From positions 3,400 through 67,399 of the forward strand of contig CAVUBM010000062.1 in assembly GCA_963739645.1 (NCBI GenBank): a stretch of DNA of 64,000 bases. Direction: 5' to 3'. Shown here piece by piece: positions 54,818 to 63,801 of this stretch. This DNA comes from JASHPR01 sp963739645. GTDB lineage: Bacteria; Actinomycetota; Actinomycetes; Streptosporangiales; Streptosporangiaceae. The stretch's first letter is position 1. Every line of letters starts with the position of its first letter. Position numbers and translations under genes: made by a program. The notes below the pieces were generated by a model. That model ran no database searches, was not told the DNA's origin, and saw only the letters and a list, made by a program, of their open reading frames with translations.

Positions 54818-55567
54818 GTGCTCAGCCGACTGCCCCGCGGGAGGAACTGGCTGGCCATCGCCGCGGTCATCCTGGTCGCGCTGAGCCTGCTCCCGCCCGC
54901 GGGCAGCTTAGCCCGCCGCTATGTGTTCGCCGAGTCGCTCCAGTTCGTGCTGTTCGCGGCCGCCGTGCCGGCGTTGCTGGTGCTCGGCGCGCCGTGGCGG
55001 CTGCTCGGCCTGGGCCCCCGGGCCGCCCCGCAGCGGCGGGCCGGGTCCGGTTTCCTGCGCGGCGCCGCGGTCCTGCTGGTCTACGCCGCTGTGCTGATCG
55101 TGTGGCGGCTGCCGGTCACCGTCGATGCCCTGGCCACGCAGCCCGGTCTCGCGGTGGCCGAGATGGCCACCCTGGCCGCCGCCGGGTCGGCGTTGTGGCT
55201 GCAGCTCGTGGAGTCGCCGCCGCTGCTCCCGCGGCTGTCCCGCCCGCTGCGGGCCGTGTTCGCGGCGCTGGCCATGTGGACGATCTGGATCCTGGCCTAC
55301 ATCCTCGGGTTCTCCCAGGTGGCGTGGTTCGGCGCGTACCTGCAGCCCGGCGTGAACCCGGTGATCGACCAGGAGATCGCCACCGGGGCCATGTGGGCGG
55401 TCTCGGCCGTCTGCTTCGTGCCCGTGGTCTACGTCACGGCCCTGACCTGGCTGAAGGACACGTCGGATCCCGACGATGAACTCCGCGCGATGATCCGCGC
55501 CCAGCGCCAGCAGCGGGGCCACCGGTGGCCCCGTCCGCCCCGCGGCTGGAACCCGCCCTCGCCCTGA
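54818..55567 (+). CDS. CtaG-like cytochrome c oxidase assembly membrane protein
   Basis: The ~249-residue protein has 6-7 helices and CtaG features: RRYVFAESLQFVLFAAAVPALLVLGAPWRLLGLG (equivalent to the H(M/E)xQHLLL...PLLVLGAP region), LWLQLVESPPLLPRLSRPLR, MWTIWILAYILGFSQVAWFG and DQEIATGAMWAVSAVCFVP. The canonical His of QH is Gln-Phe here. Family members help copper insertion. GTG 54818 was chosen over an ATG at 54806 that lies too close to the GGAAGG. Confidence 0.75.
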   Translation: MLSRLPRGRNWLAIAAVILVALSLLPPAGSLARRYVFAESLQFVLFAAAVPALLVLGAPWRLLGLGPRAAPQRRAGSGFLRGAAVLLVYAAVLIVWRLPVTVDALATQPGLAVAEMATLAAAGSALWLQLVESPPLLPRLSRPLRAVFAALAMWTIWILAYILGFSQVAWFGAYLQPGVNPVIDQEIATGAMWAVSAVCFVPVVYVTALTWLKDTSDPDDELRAMIRAQRQQRGHRWPRPPRGWNPPSP

Positions 55568-55938
55568 GCCCGCCGCCCCCGCCTGCAGTGGCAGCCACGC
55601 GCCCCATTCACTCACGGCGCTTTATTCCCGCCGCCGCTTGCTGCCTGGAGATTCTCAATATGCGCCAGAAAAGGCGCAGCGACCTGCGCGCCTGTAAAAG
55701 CCCACGCTGGTGACCCGCTGTCAGCAGAAGTGGAAGCAGTCCAGTCTAGGTTGCTTCTGTGACGTCAGTGATACCTGGGGTAGTTACTGATCACTATGAG
55801 TGTCACTCTGGTGCTTACGTGTGTTCATGGCTCCCCCCAGGGGTTTTCTTAGCTCTTACAGAAATTGGCGAGGCAGGCTGCATGCATGGACGAGCGGCGG
55901 GTATAGCCGCCGACTTAGCCGAAAGGAGGCAGAGCAAT
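55568..55938. other. Intergenic region with palindromic promoter-like elements
   Basis: These 371 bases hold no recognisable gene. They are less GC-rich than average in 55,730-55,870. AGTGAT and ATCACT (about 55,767-55,797) form a short palindrome. AAAGGAGG lies directly before the next small gene. Confidence 0.35.
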
Positions 55939-56151
55939 ATGAGTACCTGGTTCTGGCTGAACATTCCGATCTGCATCGCGATATTCAGTGCCATCGTCGG
56001 TATCCCGATCTGGCTCGTGTTCAAGCGCCCGGATACCGGCCAGGAGATCACCGCCGCCGCGGCCCGGGCCGAGGCCATACCGCTGCATTCGGTCAGCCTG
56101 CAGGAGGCGGTCCAGTCGCGGCACGAGATGTGGTCGCGGCAGGCTGCCTGA
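55939..56151 (+). CDS. Small single-pass membrane protein (70 aa)
   Basis: AAAGGAGG nine bases upstream fixes the ATG at 55939. One helix (WFWLNIPICIAIFSAIVGIPIWLVF) is followed by a cytoplasmic amphipathic tail (KRPDTGQEITAAAARAEAIP, LHSVSLQEAVQSRHEMWSRQ). No family is recognised. A longer frame begins upstream at 55759, but the ribosome-binding site argues for this start. It precedes an AraC regulator by 76 bases. Confidence 0.65.
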   Translation: MSTWFWLNIPICIAIFSAIVGIPIWLVFKRPDTGQEITAAAARAEAIPLHSVSLQEAVQSRHEMWSRQAA

Positions 56152-56227
56152 CGCCGCCAGCGCCTGAGGTTGCGTTCTGGTCCTGCCAGCCACCGTCGCA
56201 CAGGTGACTCTGCGCGATGATGGAGAC

Positions 56228-57136
56228 ATGGACCAGGGCCAGCCTGGCGCGGGCCGCACCGACGAGCCGGTGATCGACGAGTCGGCGCGTGTCCCGCCTG
56301 CGCCCGCCCTGCGGCCGTTCATCGCGCACTACGCGGGGTACCGCCAGGCTGGGGTGGCGCCCAGCAAGCACCGCGGGCTGCCCTCGCCCTTCCTCACCGT
56401 CATCTTCACCCTGGATGACCCGCTGCACCTGGCCGGGCATCCCGATCCCCGGCAGCCGCCCGGGGACTACCGCACGCTGGTCGGCGGCCTGCACACCGCA
56501 CCCGCCCTGATCACGCACGAGGGCTACCAGTCGGGCATCCAGCTGGCGCTGAGCCCGCTGGGGGCCAGGGCGCTGCTCGGCCTCCCGGCCGGGGAGCTGG
56601 CCCTGGTCGACGTCGAAGGACCCGCGGTGCTCGGCCCGGTGGCCGACGAGATCAGCGAGCGGCTCCAGGCGGAACGGGACTGGCCGGGCCGGTTCGCCGT
56701 ACTGGACCGGATGCTGACCCGGCTGCTGGTGGCCGGCGCCCGGTCAGCCGGCGGGGTGAGCGCCGAGGTTGGCCACTCCTGGCAGCGCCTGCTGGCCGCC
56801 CGGGGCGGCTGCGGCGTCGCCGAACTGGCCGCCGAGACCGGCTGGAGCGACCGCCACCTGCGCGCCAGGTTCCGGGAGGAGACCGGCCTGTCGCCGAAGG
56901 CCGCCGCCCGCGTCATCCGCTTCGACTGGGCCCGGCGGCGGCTGCTGCGCCGGGTGGCGTCCGGGGCGCCGCAGGCCCTGGCCGACCTGGCCGCCGACTG
57001 CGGCTACTACGACCAGGCCCACCTGGCCCGCGACTTCCGCGACCTGGCGGGCTGCCCGCCGTCGGTCTGGCTGGCCGAGGAGTTCCGAAACGTCCAAGCT
57101 CTGACCAGGGACGACGTGCAAGCCTTGCTGGCATGA
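56228..57136 (+). CDS. AraC family transcriptional regulator
   Basis: The 302-residue protein has an N-terminal DUF6597-like ligand domain (RPFIAHYAGYRQAG, LPSPFLTVIFTLDDP, TAPALITHEGYQSGIQLALS) and a C-terminal double HTH (GVAELAAETGWSDRHLRARFREETGLSPKAAARV and LADLAADCGYYDQAHLARDFRDLAGCPP). It overlaps the next VOC gene by four bases (ATGA), which is therefore a likely target or partner. Confidence 0.9.
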   Translation: MDQGQPGAGRTDEPVIDESARVPPAPALRPFIAHYAGYRQAGVAPSKHRGLPSPFLTVIFTLDDPLHLAGHPDPRQPPGDYRTLVGGLHTAPALITHEGYQSGIQLALSPLGARALLGLPAGELALVDVEGPAVLGPVADEISERLQAERDWPGRFAVLDRMLTRLLVAGARSAGGVSAEVGHSWQRLLAARGGCGVAELAAETGWSDRHLRARFREETGLSPKAAARVIRFDWARRRLLRRVASGAPQALADLAADCGYYDQAHLARDFRDLAGCPPSVWLAEEFRNVQALTRDDVQALLA

Positions 57137-57546
57137 ACGATAAGACACCACCACCTCAGGTCTGGCCCACGCTCCGCGCGCGCGACGCCCGCGGGCTGAT
57201 CAAGTTCCTGGTCGACGCGTTCGGCTTCGAGGAAACCGTGGTCTACGGCGACGGCGACCGCGTCGATCACGCCCAGCTGTCCTGGCCCGCCGGAGGCGGG
57301 ATCATGCTCGGCTCCGCGCGAGACGAGGACGCCGACGATTCCTGGCCGCTGCGCCCCGGCACGTTCGGCGCCTACGTGGTCACCGACGATCCCGATGGGC
57401 TGTTCGCCCGGGCCACGGGGGCCGGGGCGGCCGTGCTGCGGGACCTGCACGACACCGACTACGGCTCCAGGGACTTCGCCGTGCTCGACCCGGAGGGCAA
57501 CCACTGGTCGTTCGGCACCTACCCGGGCGAGCCCCGGTCCAGCTAA
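57133..57546 (+). CDS. VOC (glyoxalase/bleomycin-resistance) superfamily protein
   Basis: The 137-residue VOC protein reads WPTLRARDARGLIKFLVDAFGFEETV, DHAQLSWPAGGGIMLGSAR, VVTDDPDGLFARATGAGAAVL and DFAVLDPEGNHWSFGTY. It is translationally coupled to the AraC gene (ATGA). AraC-VOC pairs with this DP(E)GNxW ending are frequent in actinobacteria. Substrate unknown; metal residues are incomplete. Confidence 0.87.
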   Translation: MNDKTPPPQVWPTLRARDARGLIKFLVDAFGFEETVVYGDGDRVDHAQLSWPAGGGIMLGSARDEDADDSWPLRPGTFGAYVVTDDPDGLFARATGAGAAVLRDLHDTDYGSRDFAVLDPEGNHWSFGTYPGEPRSS

Positions 57547-57653
57547 CACGGTCCAGCTGACACGGCCAGCTAGCCGGCCACCGCCTCGGCCGCCGGGCCA
57601 GACTGCCGGTCAGAGCGGCGCAGCTCTGGTCTGGCCCGGCGTCAGGCTGTTCT

Positions 57654-58475
57654 TCATCCTGCGGTCCGCTGTTCCTCCTGGCCGCCGCGGACGTGATCGA
57701 GCGCCTCGGCGACGAGCCTGGCGACCAGCGCGGGTTCCTCGTTGGGCGTGAGGTAGCTCGCGCCGGGAATGGTGATCAGGCGTATCTGGGGACAGGCCTC
57801 AAGCGTGCGCCGTTCATCGTCGGTGATCCCACCGTCACCGCGCTCGCCATGGACCACCCAGGCCGGCACGCCGGCCGCGCAGAGCCGTGACGCGACAGAC
57901 CCGTAACGGTCGAGGTACTGGAAGTAAGAGTGAATTCCGCGCCGCATGACGCGCGGGTCATTCTTGCGGAACTCCGCGGCGAGCACCTCGCGGCGGTCCG
58001 GGGGGAGCGGCATCCGTTTCACCGCTGGGCCCATCATCTTCAGCATCGCGGCGAACGGCAGGGACCCCAGCACCCGGGCGAGCCGCTCGAGACCCCGGAA
58101 GAACATGGCCTCATCCCGGCGCGAGAAGCTGGGTGCCAGCAGCACCAGCGGCCCGGAGAACGCGCCCGAGCCGGCCATCTCCAGCGCGATGTTCGCGCCC
58201 ATGCTGAAACCCACCACCACGTCGCAGCGCAGGTCGGCAGCGCACTGGGCGGCGAGGCGCGCGAGGTTCTCGATGCTGAGGTCCTCAGGGGCAGGGGTGC
58301 CGCCCATTCCCGGCATGGTCACCGCCGTCATGCGGACACCCGCCAGCGCTGGCTCAGCCATCAGCTCCTCGTACTGCACCGCCGTGCACATGCCTCCCGG
58401 CAGCAGCAGCGCAGCATGCTCTGCGTCGTCCGGGCCGCTGTCGCGGCGTTCCCATCCTTCCCACTCGCCACTCAT
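57654..58475 (-). CDS. Alpha/beta hydrolase lacking the usual catalytic histidine
   Basis: The 273-residue hydrolase has LLLPGGMCTAVQYEELMAEPAL, VTMPGMGGTPAPEDLSIENLA, the nucleophile motif VVGFSMGANIALEM and PAWVVHGERGDGGI. The C-terminal loop that normally reads IPGAGHLTPxEEP is IPGASYLTPNEEP, so the catalytic His position is Tyr. It may be inactive as a hydrolase or have another role. ATG 58475 follows an in-frame alternative at 58481. Confidence 0.8.
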   Translation of the reverse strand: MSGEWEGWERRDSGPDDAEHAALLLPGGMCTAVQYEELMAEPALAGVRMTAVTMPGMGGTPAPEDLSIENLARLAAQCAADLRCDVVVGFSMGANIALEMAGSGAFSGPLVLLAPSFSRRDEAMFFRGLERLARVLGSLPFAAMLKMMGPAVKRMPLPPDRREVLAAEFRKNDPRVMRRGIHSYFQYLDRYGSVASRLCAAGVPAWVVHGERGDGGITDDERRTLEACPQIRLITIPGASYLTPNEEPALVARLVAEALDHVRGGQEEQRTAG

Positions 58476-58707
58476 GACCATCGCCCCATGACGTGCCAAG
58501 GCCCCGCCTGCGCGGTCGGCCAGACGGCCAGCCCGGCTCGCTTCCTGCATGCCATCTCGGTCTCCCTTACCGCCGTGCGCGTCCTCATAGCCACAACGTA
58601 GATCGGGCCGCGGCGGCGTGGCATGGGGCATTCGCCTCATCTATGACCGGTAAGCGCCGGTCGCTGCCAGCGGGCGGCCGCCTGCGCCTGCGGGCGAAGG
58701 CCGGCGC

Positions 58708-59355
58708 TCAGGCCGGTTCGACGAGGATGACCTCGAGGGTGCGCGGGCCGTGGACGCCCTCGACCCGGTTCAGCTCGATGTCGCTGGTGGCCGACGGCCC
58801 GCTGATCCAGGTCGAGCGGCCGGCGTCGGGCGTCGAGGCGGGCGATGGCCTCGGGCACCGTCTCGACGACCTGGTCGGCGTGCACGACGCACAGGTGGTA
58901 GTCGGGGACCAGGGTGATCGCGCGGCGGCCCTGGTCGGGCGGAGCCGTCCAGGACGATCGTGCCGGTCTCGGCGATCGCGACGGCGGCCCCGGTGACCAC
59001 GCCGTCGAACGCGTCGAGCTCCGTCGGCGGTCAGCGCCGTCGTCGGTCACGGCCTCGACGCCGCCGGCAGCGCCGGGAGGTCGAGGCCGGGCGGGACGAC
59101 CACGCGCCGCGCGCCCCGCTCGGTCAGCGCGGCGGCGACGCGCCGCGCCGAGCTCGGCGGCGTGGCCGCGGCGGACCGTGGCGCGGTAGTCGATCAGCCG
59201 CTCGGCGAGCAGGTCGATCAGCCGGGTGCCGCCGAGGTCGCCCCGTTCGCCGGTAGCGGGGGACGGGCGTCAGATCGGGCTGGGCGCTGGCCCGGGTCCG
59301 TGCCGGGCTGCAGCGCGGCCCGGATCCGGGCCAGCACCTCCTCGCGCGGGTTCAT
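58708..59355 (-). pseudogene. lutC: LutC-like LUD domain protein, several frame breaks
   Basis: The start MNPREEVLARIRAALQPGTD and the end STWISGPSATSDIELNRVEG, then VHGPRTLEVILVEPA, are classic LutC (LUD domain) sequence. Between them pieces of the domain (RLIDLLAERLIDYRATVRRG, ITLVPDYHLCVVHADQVVET) fall in different frames, with at least five single-base shifts. LutC is the small subunit of the LutABC iron-sulfur lactate dehydrogenase. The ATG overlaps the lutB stop. Confidence 0.75.
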
Positions 59356-60843
59356 CGCGGATCCCGGTGCGCGTCGCGCCACCACTCGCGGAACGTCTGC
59401 GGCGGCGGGGCGGGTACGTCGCGGGCCCGGGTCCAGCGCGACAGCGGCGGCGGCAGCGCGCTGATCCGGCCGCGCCGGCTCAGCAGCCCGGCCGGACCTC
59501 GCCGGCCCGCTGCGCCGTCGGCGTAGCGGCCGCGGCTCGGCCATCACCCAGGACGCGGCGGCCATCGCCACCGCCTCCGCCGGGGGCAGCCGGTGCGTCG
59601 GCCGTGGCCTCCTCGACGTGCCGGGCCCGCAGGTGCACCAGCACCGACGGGATGTCGATCTTCACCGGGCAGACGTCGTAGCAGGCGCCGCACAGCGACG
59701 ACGCGTAGGGCAGCGAGGCGTTCGTCGCGTGCTCGGACGCCGGTCAGCTGCGGCGACAGGATCGCGCCGATCGGGCCGGGGTAGACCGAGCCGTAGGCGT
59801 GGCCGCCGGTGCGCTCGTAGACCGGGCAGACGTTCAGGCAGGCCGAGCAGCGGATGCAGTGCAGCGCCTGGCGGCCGGTCTCGTCGGCGAGCGCGGCGGT
59901 CCGGCCGTTGTCGAGCAGGACCAGGTGGAACTCCTGCGGGCCGTCGCCCGGCGTCACCCCGGTCCACATCGAGGTGTACGGGTTCATCCGCTCGCCGGTC
60001 GACGAGCGCGGCAGCAGCTGCAGGAACACCTCGAGGTCCCGCCAGGTCGGGATCATCTTCTCGATGCCCATGACCGTGATCAGGGTCTCGCGGCAGGGTC
60101 AGGCACATCCGGCCGTTGCCCTCGGACTCGACCACGGCACAGCGTCCCGGTCTCGGCGACCGCGAAGTTGGCCCCGCTGATGCCGACCTGCGCGGCCAGG
60201 AACTTCCGCCGCAGGTGCAGCCGGGCCGCCTCGGCCAGCGCGGCCGGGGTCGTCGGTGAGCGCCGGGTCGACGTCGCCCATCTCGCGCAGGAAGATCTCG
60301 CGGATCTCGGCCCGGTTGCGGTGGATCGCCGGGCACCAGGATGTGCGACGGCCGGTCGTCGCCCAGCTGCACGATCAGCTCGGCCAGGTCGGTCTCGTAC
60401 GCGGTGATGCCCGCCGCCGCGAGCGCCTCGTTCAGGCCGATCTCCTCGGTGGCCATCGACTTGACCTTGACCACCTCGCGTCGCGCCGGCCGCCTGGACC
60501 AGGCCGGTGACGATGCCGGTTGGCCTCGTCGGCGTCGCGCGCCCAGTGCACGACCCCGCCGCGCGCGGTGACCGCGGCCTCGAGCTCGCTCCAGATGGCG
60601 GTCCAGGTTCGCGCATGGTCGCGGCCTTGATCGCCCGGCCGGCCTCGCGCAGCTCCTCCCAGTCCGGCAGCCTCGGCGACGACCGCGGCCCGCTTGGCCC
60701 GGATCGTGCGCGGTGGCCTGGCCCAGGTTGCGGCGCAGCTGGGTGTCGGCCAGCGCCCGGCGCGCCGCGGCCGGGAACGGCTCGTCGCCGCGCAGGTGAC
60801 CGACGCCACGCGGCGCCGTCGGCATGCCGAGGAACGTGCTCAT
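59352..60843 (-). pseudogene. lutB: LutB-like iron-sulfur lactate utilisation protein, many frame breaks
   Basis: The start MSTFLGMPTAPRGVGHLRG, KVKSMATEEIGLNEALAAAG, ANFAVAETGTLCVVESEGNG (reconstructed), GIEKMIPTWRDLEVFLQLLP, MNPYTSMWTG and the ferredoxin motif HCIRCSACLNVCPVYERTGG are all LutB. A second cysteine set (CGACYDVCPVKIDIP) is recoverable near 59,690-59,650. Single-base shifts occur about every 80-150 bases. The ATG overlaps the lutA stop, the stop overlaps the lutC start. Confidence 0.8.
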
Positions 60844-61579
60844 CGGACGCCGCCTCCGGTCGAGGCGAGGATCTCGGCCAGGTGCACCGTCCGCACGCCG
60901 GTGCGCAGCCGCGACAGCCCGCCGCCGATGTGCATCAGGCAGGAGTTGTCGCCGGCCGCGCAGACCTCGGCCCGGGTGTCGAGCACGTTGCGCATCTTGT
61001 CGGCCAGCATCGCCGTCGACGTGTCGGCGTTCTTGACCGCGAACGTGCCGCCGAAGCCGCAGCACGACGTCGGCGTCGCGGCAGCTCGACCAGGTCGATC
61101 CCGCGCACCGCGCGCAGCAGCCGCAGGGGCGGTCGCCGACCCGCAGCATCCGCAGCGAGTGGCAGGTCGGGTGGTAGGTGACCCGGTGCGGGTAGTAGGC
61201 GCCGACGTCCTCGACCCCGAGCACGTCGACGAGCAGCTCGGACAGCTCGAACGTCCGGCTCGCGACGGCCTCGGCGCGGCGGGCCAGGCCTCGTCGCCCA
61301 GCCGCCGGGCCACCATCGCGTGCTGGTGCCGGACCGAGCCGACGCACGAGCCGGACGGGGCGACCACCACGTCGTAGGGCTCGAAGGTCTCGACGTAGCG
61401 GCGGACCAGCGGCAGGGCCTCGCGCTGGTAGCCGGTGTTGACGTGCATCTGGCCGCAGCAGGTCTGGGCCCGGGGAACTCGACCTCGTGGCCGAGCCGCT
61501 CGAGCAGCGCGACGGTCGACGTGCCCACGTCCGGGAAGAGCGTGTCGACCAGGCAGGTCACGAACAGGGCGATCCGCAT
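60840..61579 (-). pseudogene. lutA: LutA-like (CCG-domain) lactate utilisation protein, several frame breaks
   Basis: MRIALFVTCLVDTLFPDVGTST then QTCCGQMHVNTGYQREAL and CCGFGGTFAVKNADTSTAML are the two CCG domains of LutA, the subunit holding the non-cubane cluster. VVVAPSGSCVGSVRHQHAM and RVTYHPTCHSLRMLRVGD are also recognisable. At least four single-base shifts separate these blocks. It starts 11 bases after the LacI-family gene and overlaps lutB. Confidence 0.82.
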
Positions 61580-61590
61580 CGGCCGCTTCC

Positions 61591-62646
61591 TCACCCCGCT
61601 GCTTCGGCGGGCGGGGCCAGCGTACGCGAGCCTGACTGGCTGGAGCGGCGCACCTCCAGCTCCGGCTGGAAGATCACCTGGCGGTGCTGGTGCCCGTCCG
61701 CGCCGAGCGACTCCTCCAGCAGCAGCTGGGCGGCGGTGCGGCCGAGCTGCTGGCGGGGCTGGCGGACCGAGGACAGCGGCACCGCCGCGGCCGCGGCGAA
61801 CTCGATGTCGTCGTAGCCCACGATCGCCAGGTCGTCGGGCACCCGGATCCGCTGCCGGGTCATCTCCTGCAGCAGCCCGAGCGCGACCAGGTCGTTGGCG
61901 CAGAACACCGCCGTCGGCCGCTGTCCGGCGTCCATCGCGGCGATCTCCGCCCCCGCCCGCTGGCCGGCCTGCACGTTCAGCGCGGCGGTCTCGATCACCA
62001 GCAGGTCGCTCTCGGCCCGCCCGGCGCGCTGCAGGGCCCGGACGGCGCCCTCGTGGCGGTCGGCTACCTGCCGCAGGCCGAGCGGGCCGCCCACGTAGGC
62101 CAGCCGCTCGTGCCCGCCCTCCAGCAGGTGCGACATCGCGACGTCGCCGCCGAGCACGTCGTCGACGGCCACCGAGCACTGGCTGCCGGTGGCCGACCGG
62201 CTGTCGACCAGGATCACCGGGGTGCCGCGGCGCTGCAGCCGGGCCAGCCGCTCGCCCGCGCCCGCGACCGGGGTGATCAGGATGCCGTGCACCCGGTGCT
62301 CCTCCAGCAGCTCCAGGTAGCGGGTCTCCTTGGGCAGCTGCTCGTCGCTGTTGCACAGGATGACCGACAGGCCGGCCACGCTGGCCTCGTCCTCGACCCC
62401 GCGGGCGACGTCGGTGAAGAACGGGTTGGCCACGTCCAGGACGACCAGGCCGATGGTGCGGCTCCGCCCGGCCCGCAGCTGGCGCGCGGATTCGTTCCGC
62501 ACGAACCCCAGCGCTTTAATCGCCGCGTGCACCCGTTCCCTGGTGGGCGGCGCGACGATATCCGGCCGGTTCAGTACGTTGGAGACGGTGCCCACCGAGA
62601 CTCCCGCGTGCGCGGCCACTTCCCTGATGCTGATCGGCGCGTTCAC
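61591..62646 (-). CDS. LacI family transcriptional regulator of lutABC
   Basis: The 351-residue protein has a LacI HTH (SIREVAAHAGVSVGTVSNVLNRP) and a periplasmic-binding-protein-like effector domain (TIGLVVLDVANPFFTDVARG, ILITPVAGAGERL, VFCANDLVALGLL, IVGYDDIEFAAAAAVPLSSV). AAAGGA precedes the GTG at 62646. It is the first gene of the operon that continues into lutABC, so it most likely regulates lactate utilisation. An imperfect repeat GGAACGT/ACGCTCC at about 62,691-62,713 could be its operator. Confidence 0.88.
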   Translation of the reverse strand: MNAPISIREVAAHAGVSVGTVSNVLNRPDIVAPPTRERVHAAIKALGFVRNESARQLRAGRSRTIGLVVLDVANPFFTDVARGVEDEASVAGLSVILCNSDEQLPKETRYLELLEEHRVHGILITPVAGAGERLARLQRRGTPVILVDSRSATGSQCSVAVDDVLGGDVAMSHLLEGGHERLAYVGGPLGLRQVADRHEGAVRALQRAGRAESDLLVIETAALNVQAGQRAGAEIAAMDAGQRPTAVFCANDLVALGLLQEMTRQRIRVPDDLAIVGYDDIEFAAAAAVPLSSVRQPRQQLGRTAAQLLLEESLGADGHQHRQVIFQPELEVRRSSQSGSRTLAPPAEAAG

Positions 62647-62845
62647 CGACGTCCTTTCTGGCCCGAAAGCAAGTGTCGGCTGGGATCTTGGAACGTGTCA
62701 AATGACGCTCCGTGACCCGGCGCGAAAGTCCCGATCGTCTCAGCCGTCACCTTGAGCCGCAGGGGCACCCTCAGGCCGCTCGGCACCCGGACGCTGGCCG
62801 TGACGTTGGCCTGGAAGGCCAGGCCGTCGGCTGGCCCGACCAGAG

Positions 62846-63684
62846 CTACGTCGCCTGCTGGTCGTTCACCAGGATGGCTCGGGTGTAGAGCAGGTCGAAG
62901 CCGCGGCGCTGGACGTTGTGCTGGGATACCGATCCCGGCTGCGTGGTGACCACCGCGATGTCGCAGCCGGCGGCGGCCGCGTCGGCCAGGCGCGCCGCCA
63001 GCAGCGCGGTCTGGACCCCCCGCCGGCGGTGCGCGGGCCGGGTCGCCGCCCCGGTGAGCTGCGCTATGCCCCCGCCCAGGCGCATGGTGGCCCCGCCGGC
63101 CATGACCCCGTCGCGCAGCGCCGCGTACCGGACGGCACCCGCCGCGACGAGGTCACGCTCGGCGTTCACGATGATGTCGCGCGGGAACTCCTCATGTGCG
63201 GGCAGTCCCTCGGTGTCGGGGTGGATGACGCCGTCCACCACGGCCTCGAGCCACTCGCCGAACTCGCCGTCGCCGCTCGGCCGGACCTCGACCCCGGCGG
63301 GCGTGACCCGCTCGGGCCCGCTGTCCAGGCCCAGGCCGAGCACGTTCTCGAACGACACCAGCCGGTAGCCCCGTCCGGTCAGCCACGCACCGACCGCCGG
63401 GTCGGCCAGGTGGGCCAGCTCGATCTGCACCGGGGCACCGCACGCGGCGAAGGCCCGCTCGACCTCGTCCAGGGCCGACGGGCTGGGCACGCCGCCGAAG
63501 CCGAGGCCCGCGACCTTGTTGAACGGCGATCCGTCGTCGGCGAAGGTCGCCACGCCGCCGGCGACCGGGAGCACGAACCCCGCGCCTAACCGCGACGGCG
63601 GGCGGCCTCGGTGGCCCCGGCGATGAGCTCGGCCTCGGCCCGCTCGATGCGCGCCGCCAGCACGGTGTCGCAGAACAAGGGCAT
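62846..63684 (-). CDS. GNAT family N-acetyltransferase (one frame break near the start)
   Basis: The start MPLFCDTVLAARIERAEAEL lies in one frame from ATG 63684; after a one-base shift near 63,587 the protein continues as GAGFVLPVAGGVATFADDGS. It ends with the GNAT core: RYAALRDGVMAGGATMRLGG, LTGAATRPAHRRRGVQTALL (acetyl-CoA loop RRRGVQ), CDIAVVTTQPGSVSQHNVQRRGFDLLY. Reconstructed length is ~279 residues. It is the last gene of the window; the substrate is unknown. Confidence 0.83.
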
Positions 63685-63745
63685 GGGCGCCGAGCCTATC
63701 GCTGGCCTGCGGCGCGGCTCACCGCCCGCCGTGGCGCGCCGGGAG

Positions 63746-63801
63746 CATGATCGATGTGAGTTTGGTGCACACCCAACTACCTGAAACTCACATCGATCAT
63801 G
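63746..63801. repeat. Long perfect hairpin with CATGATC ends (window end)
   Basis: CATGATCGATGTGAGTTT (63746-63763) and AAACTCACATCGATCATG (63784-63801) are perfect 18-base complements. The 20-base loop begins with the small palindrome GGTGCACACC. Like the hairpin at 11463-11521 it has CATGATC at its outer end. The remaining bases from 63,685 to 64,000 contain nothing else I can support. Confidence 0.85.
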
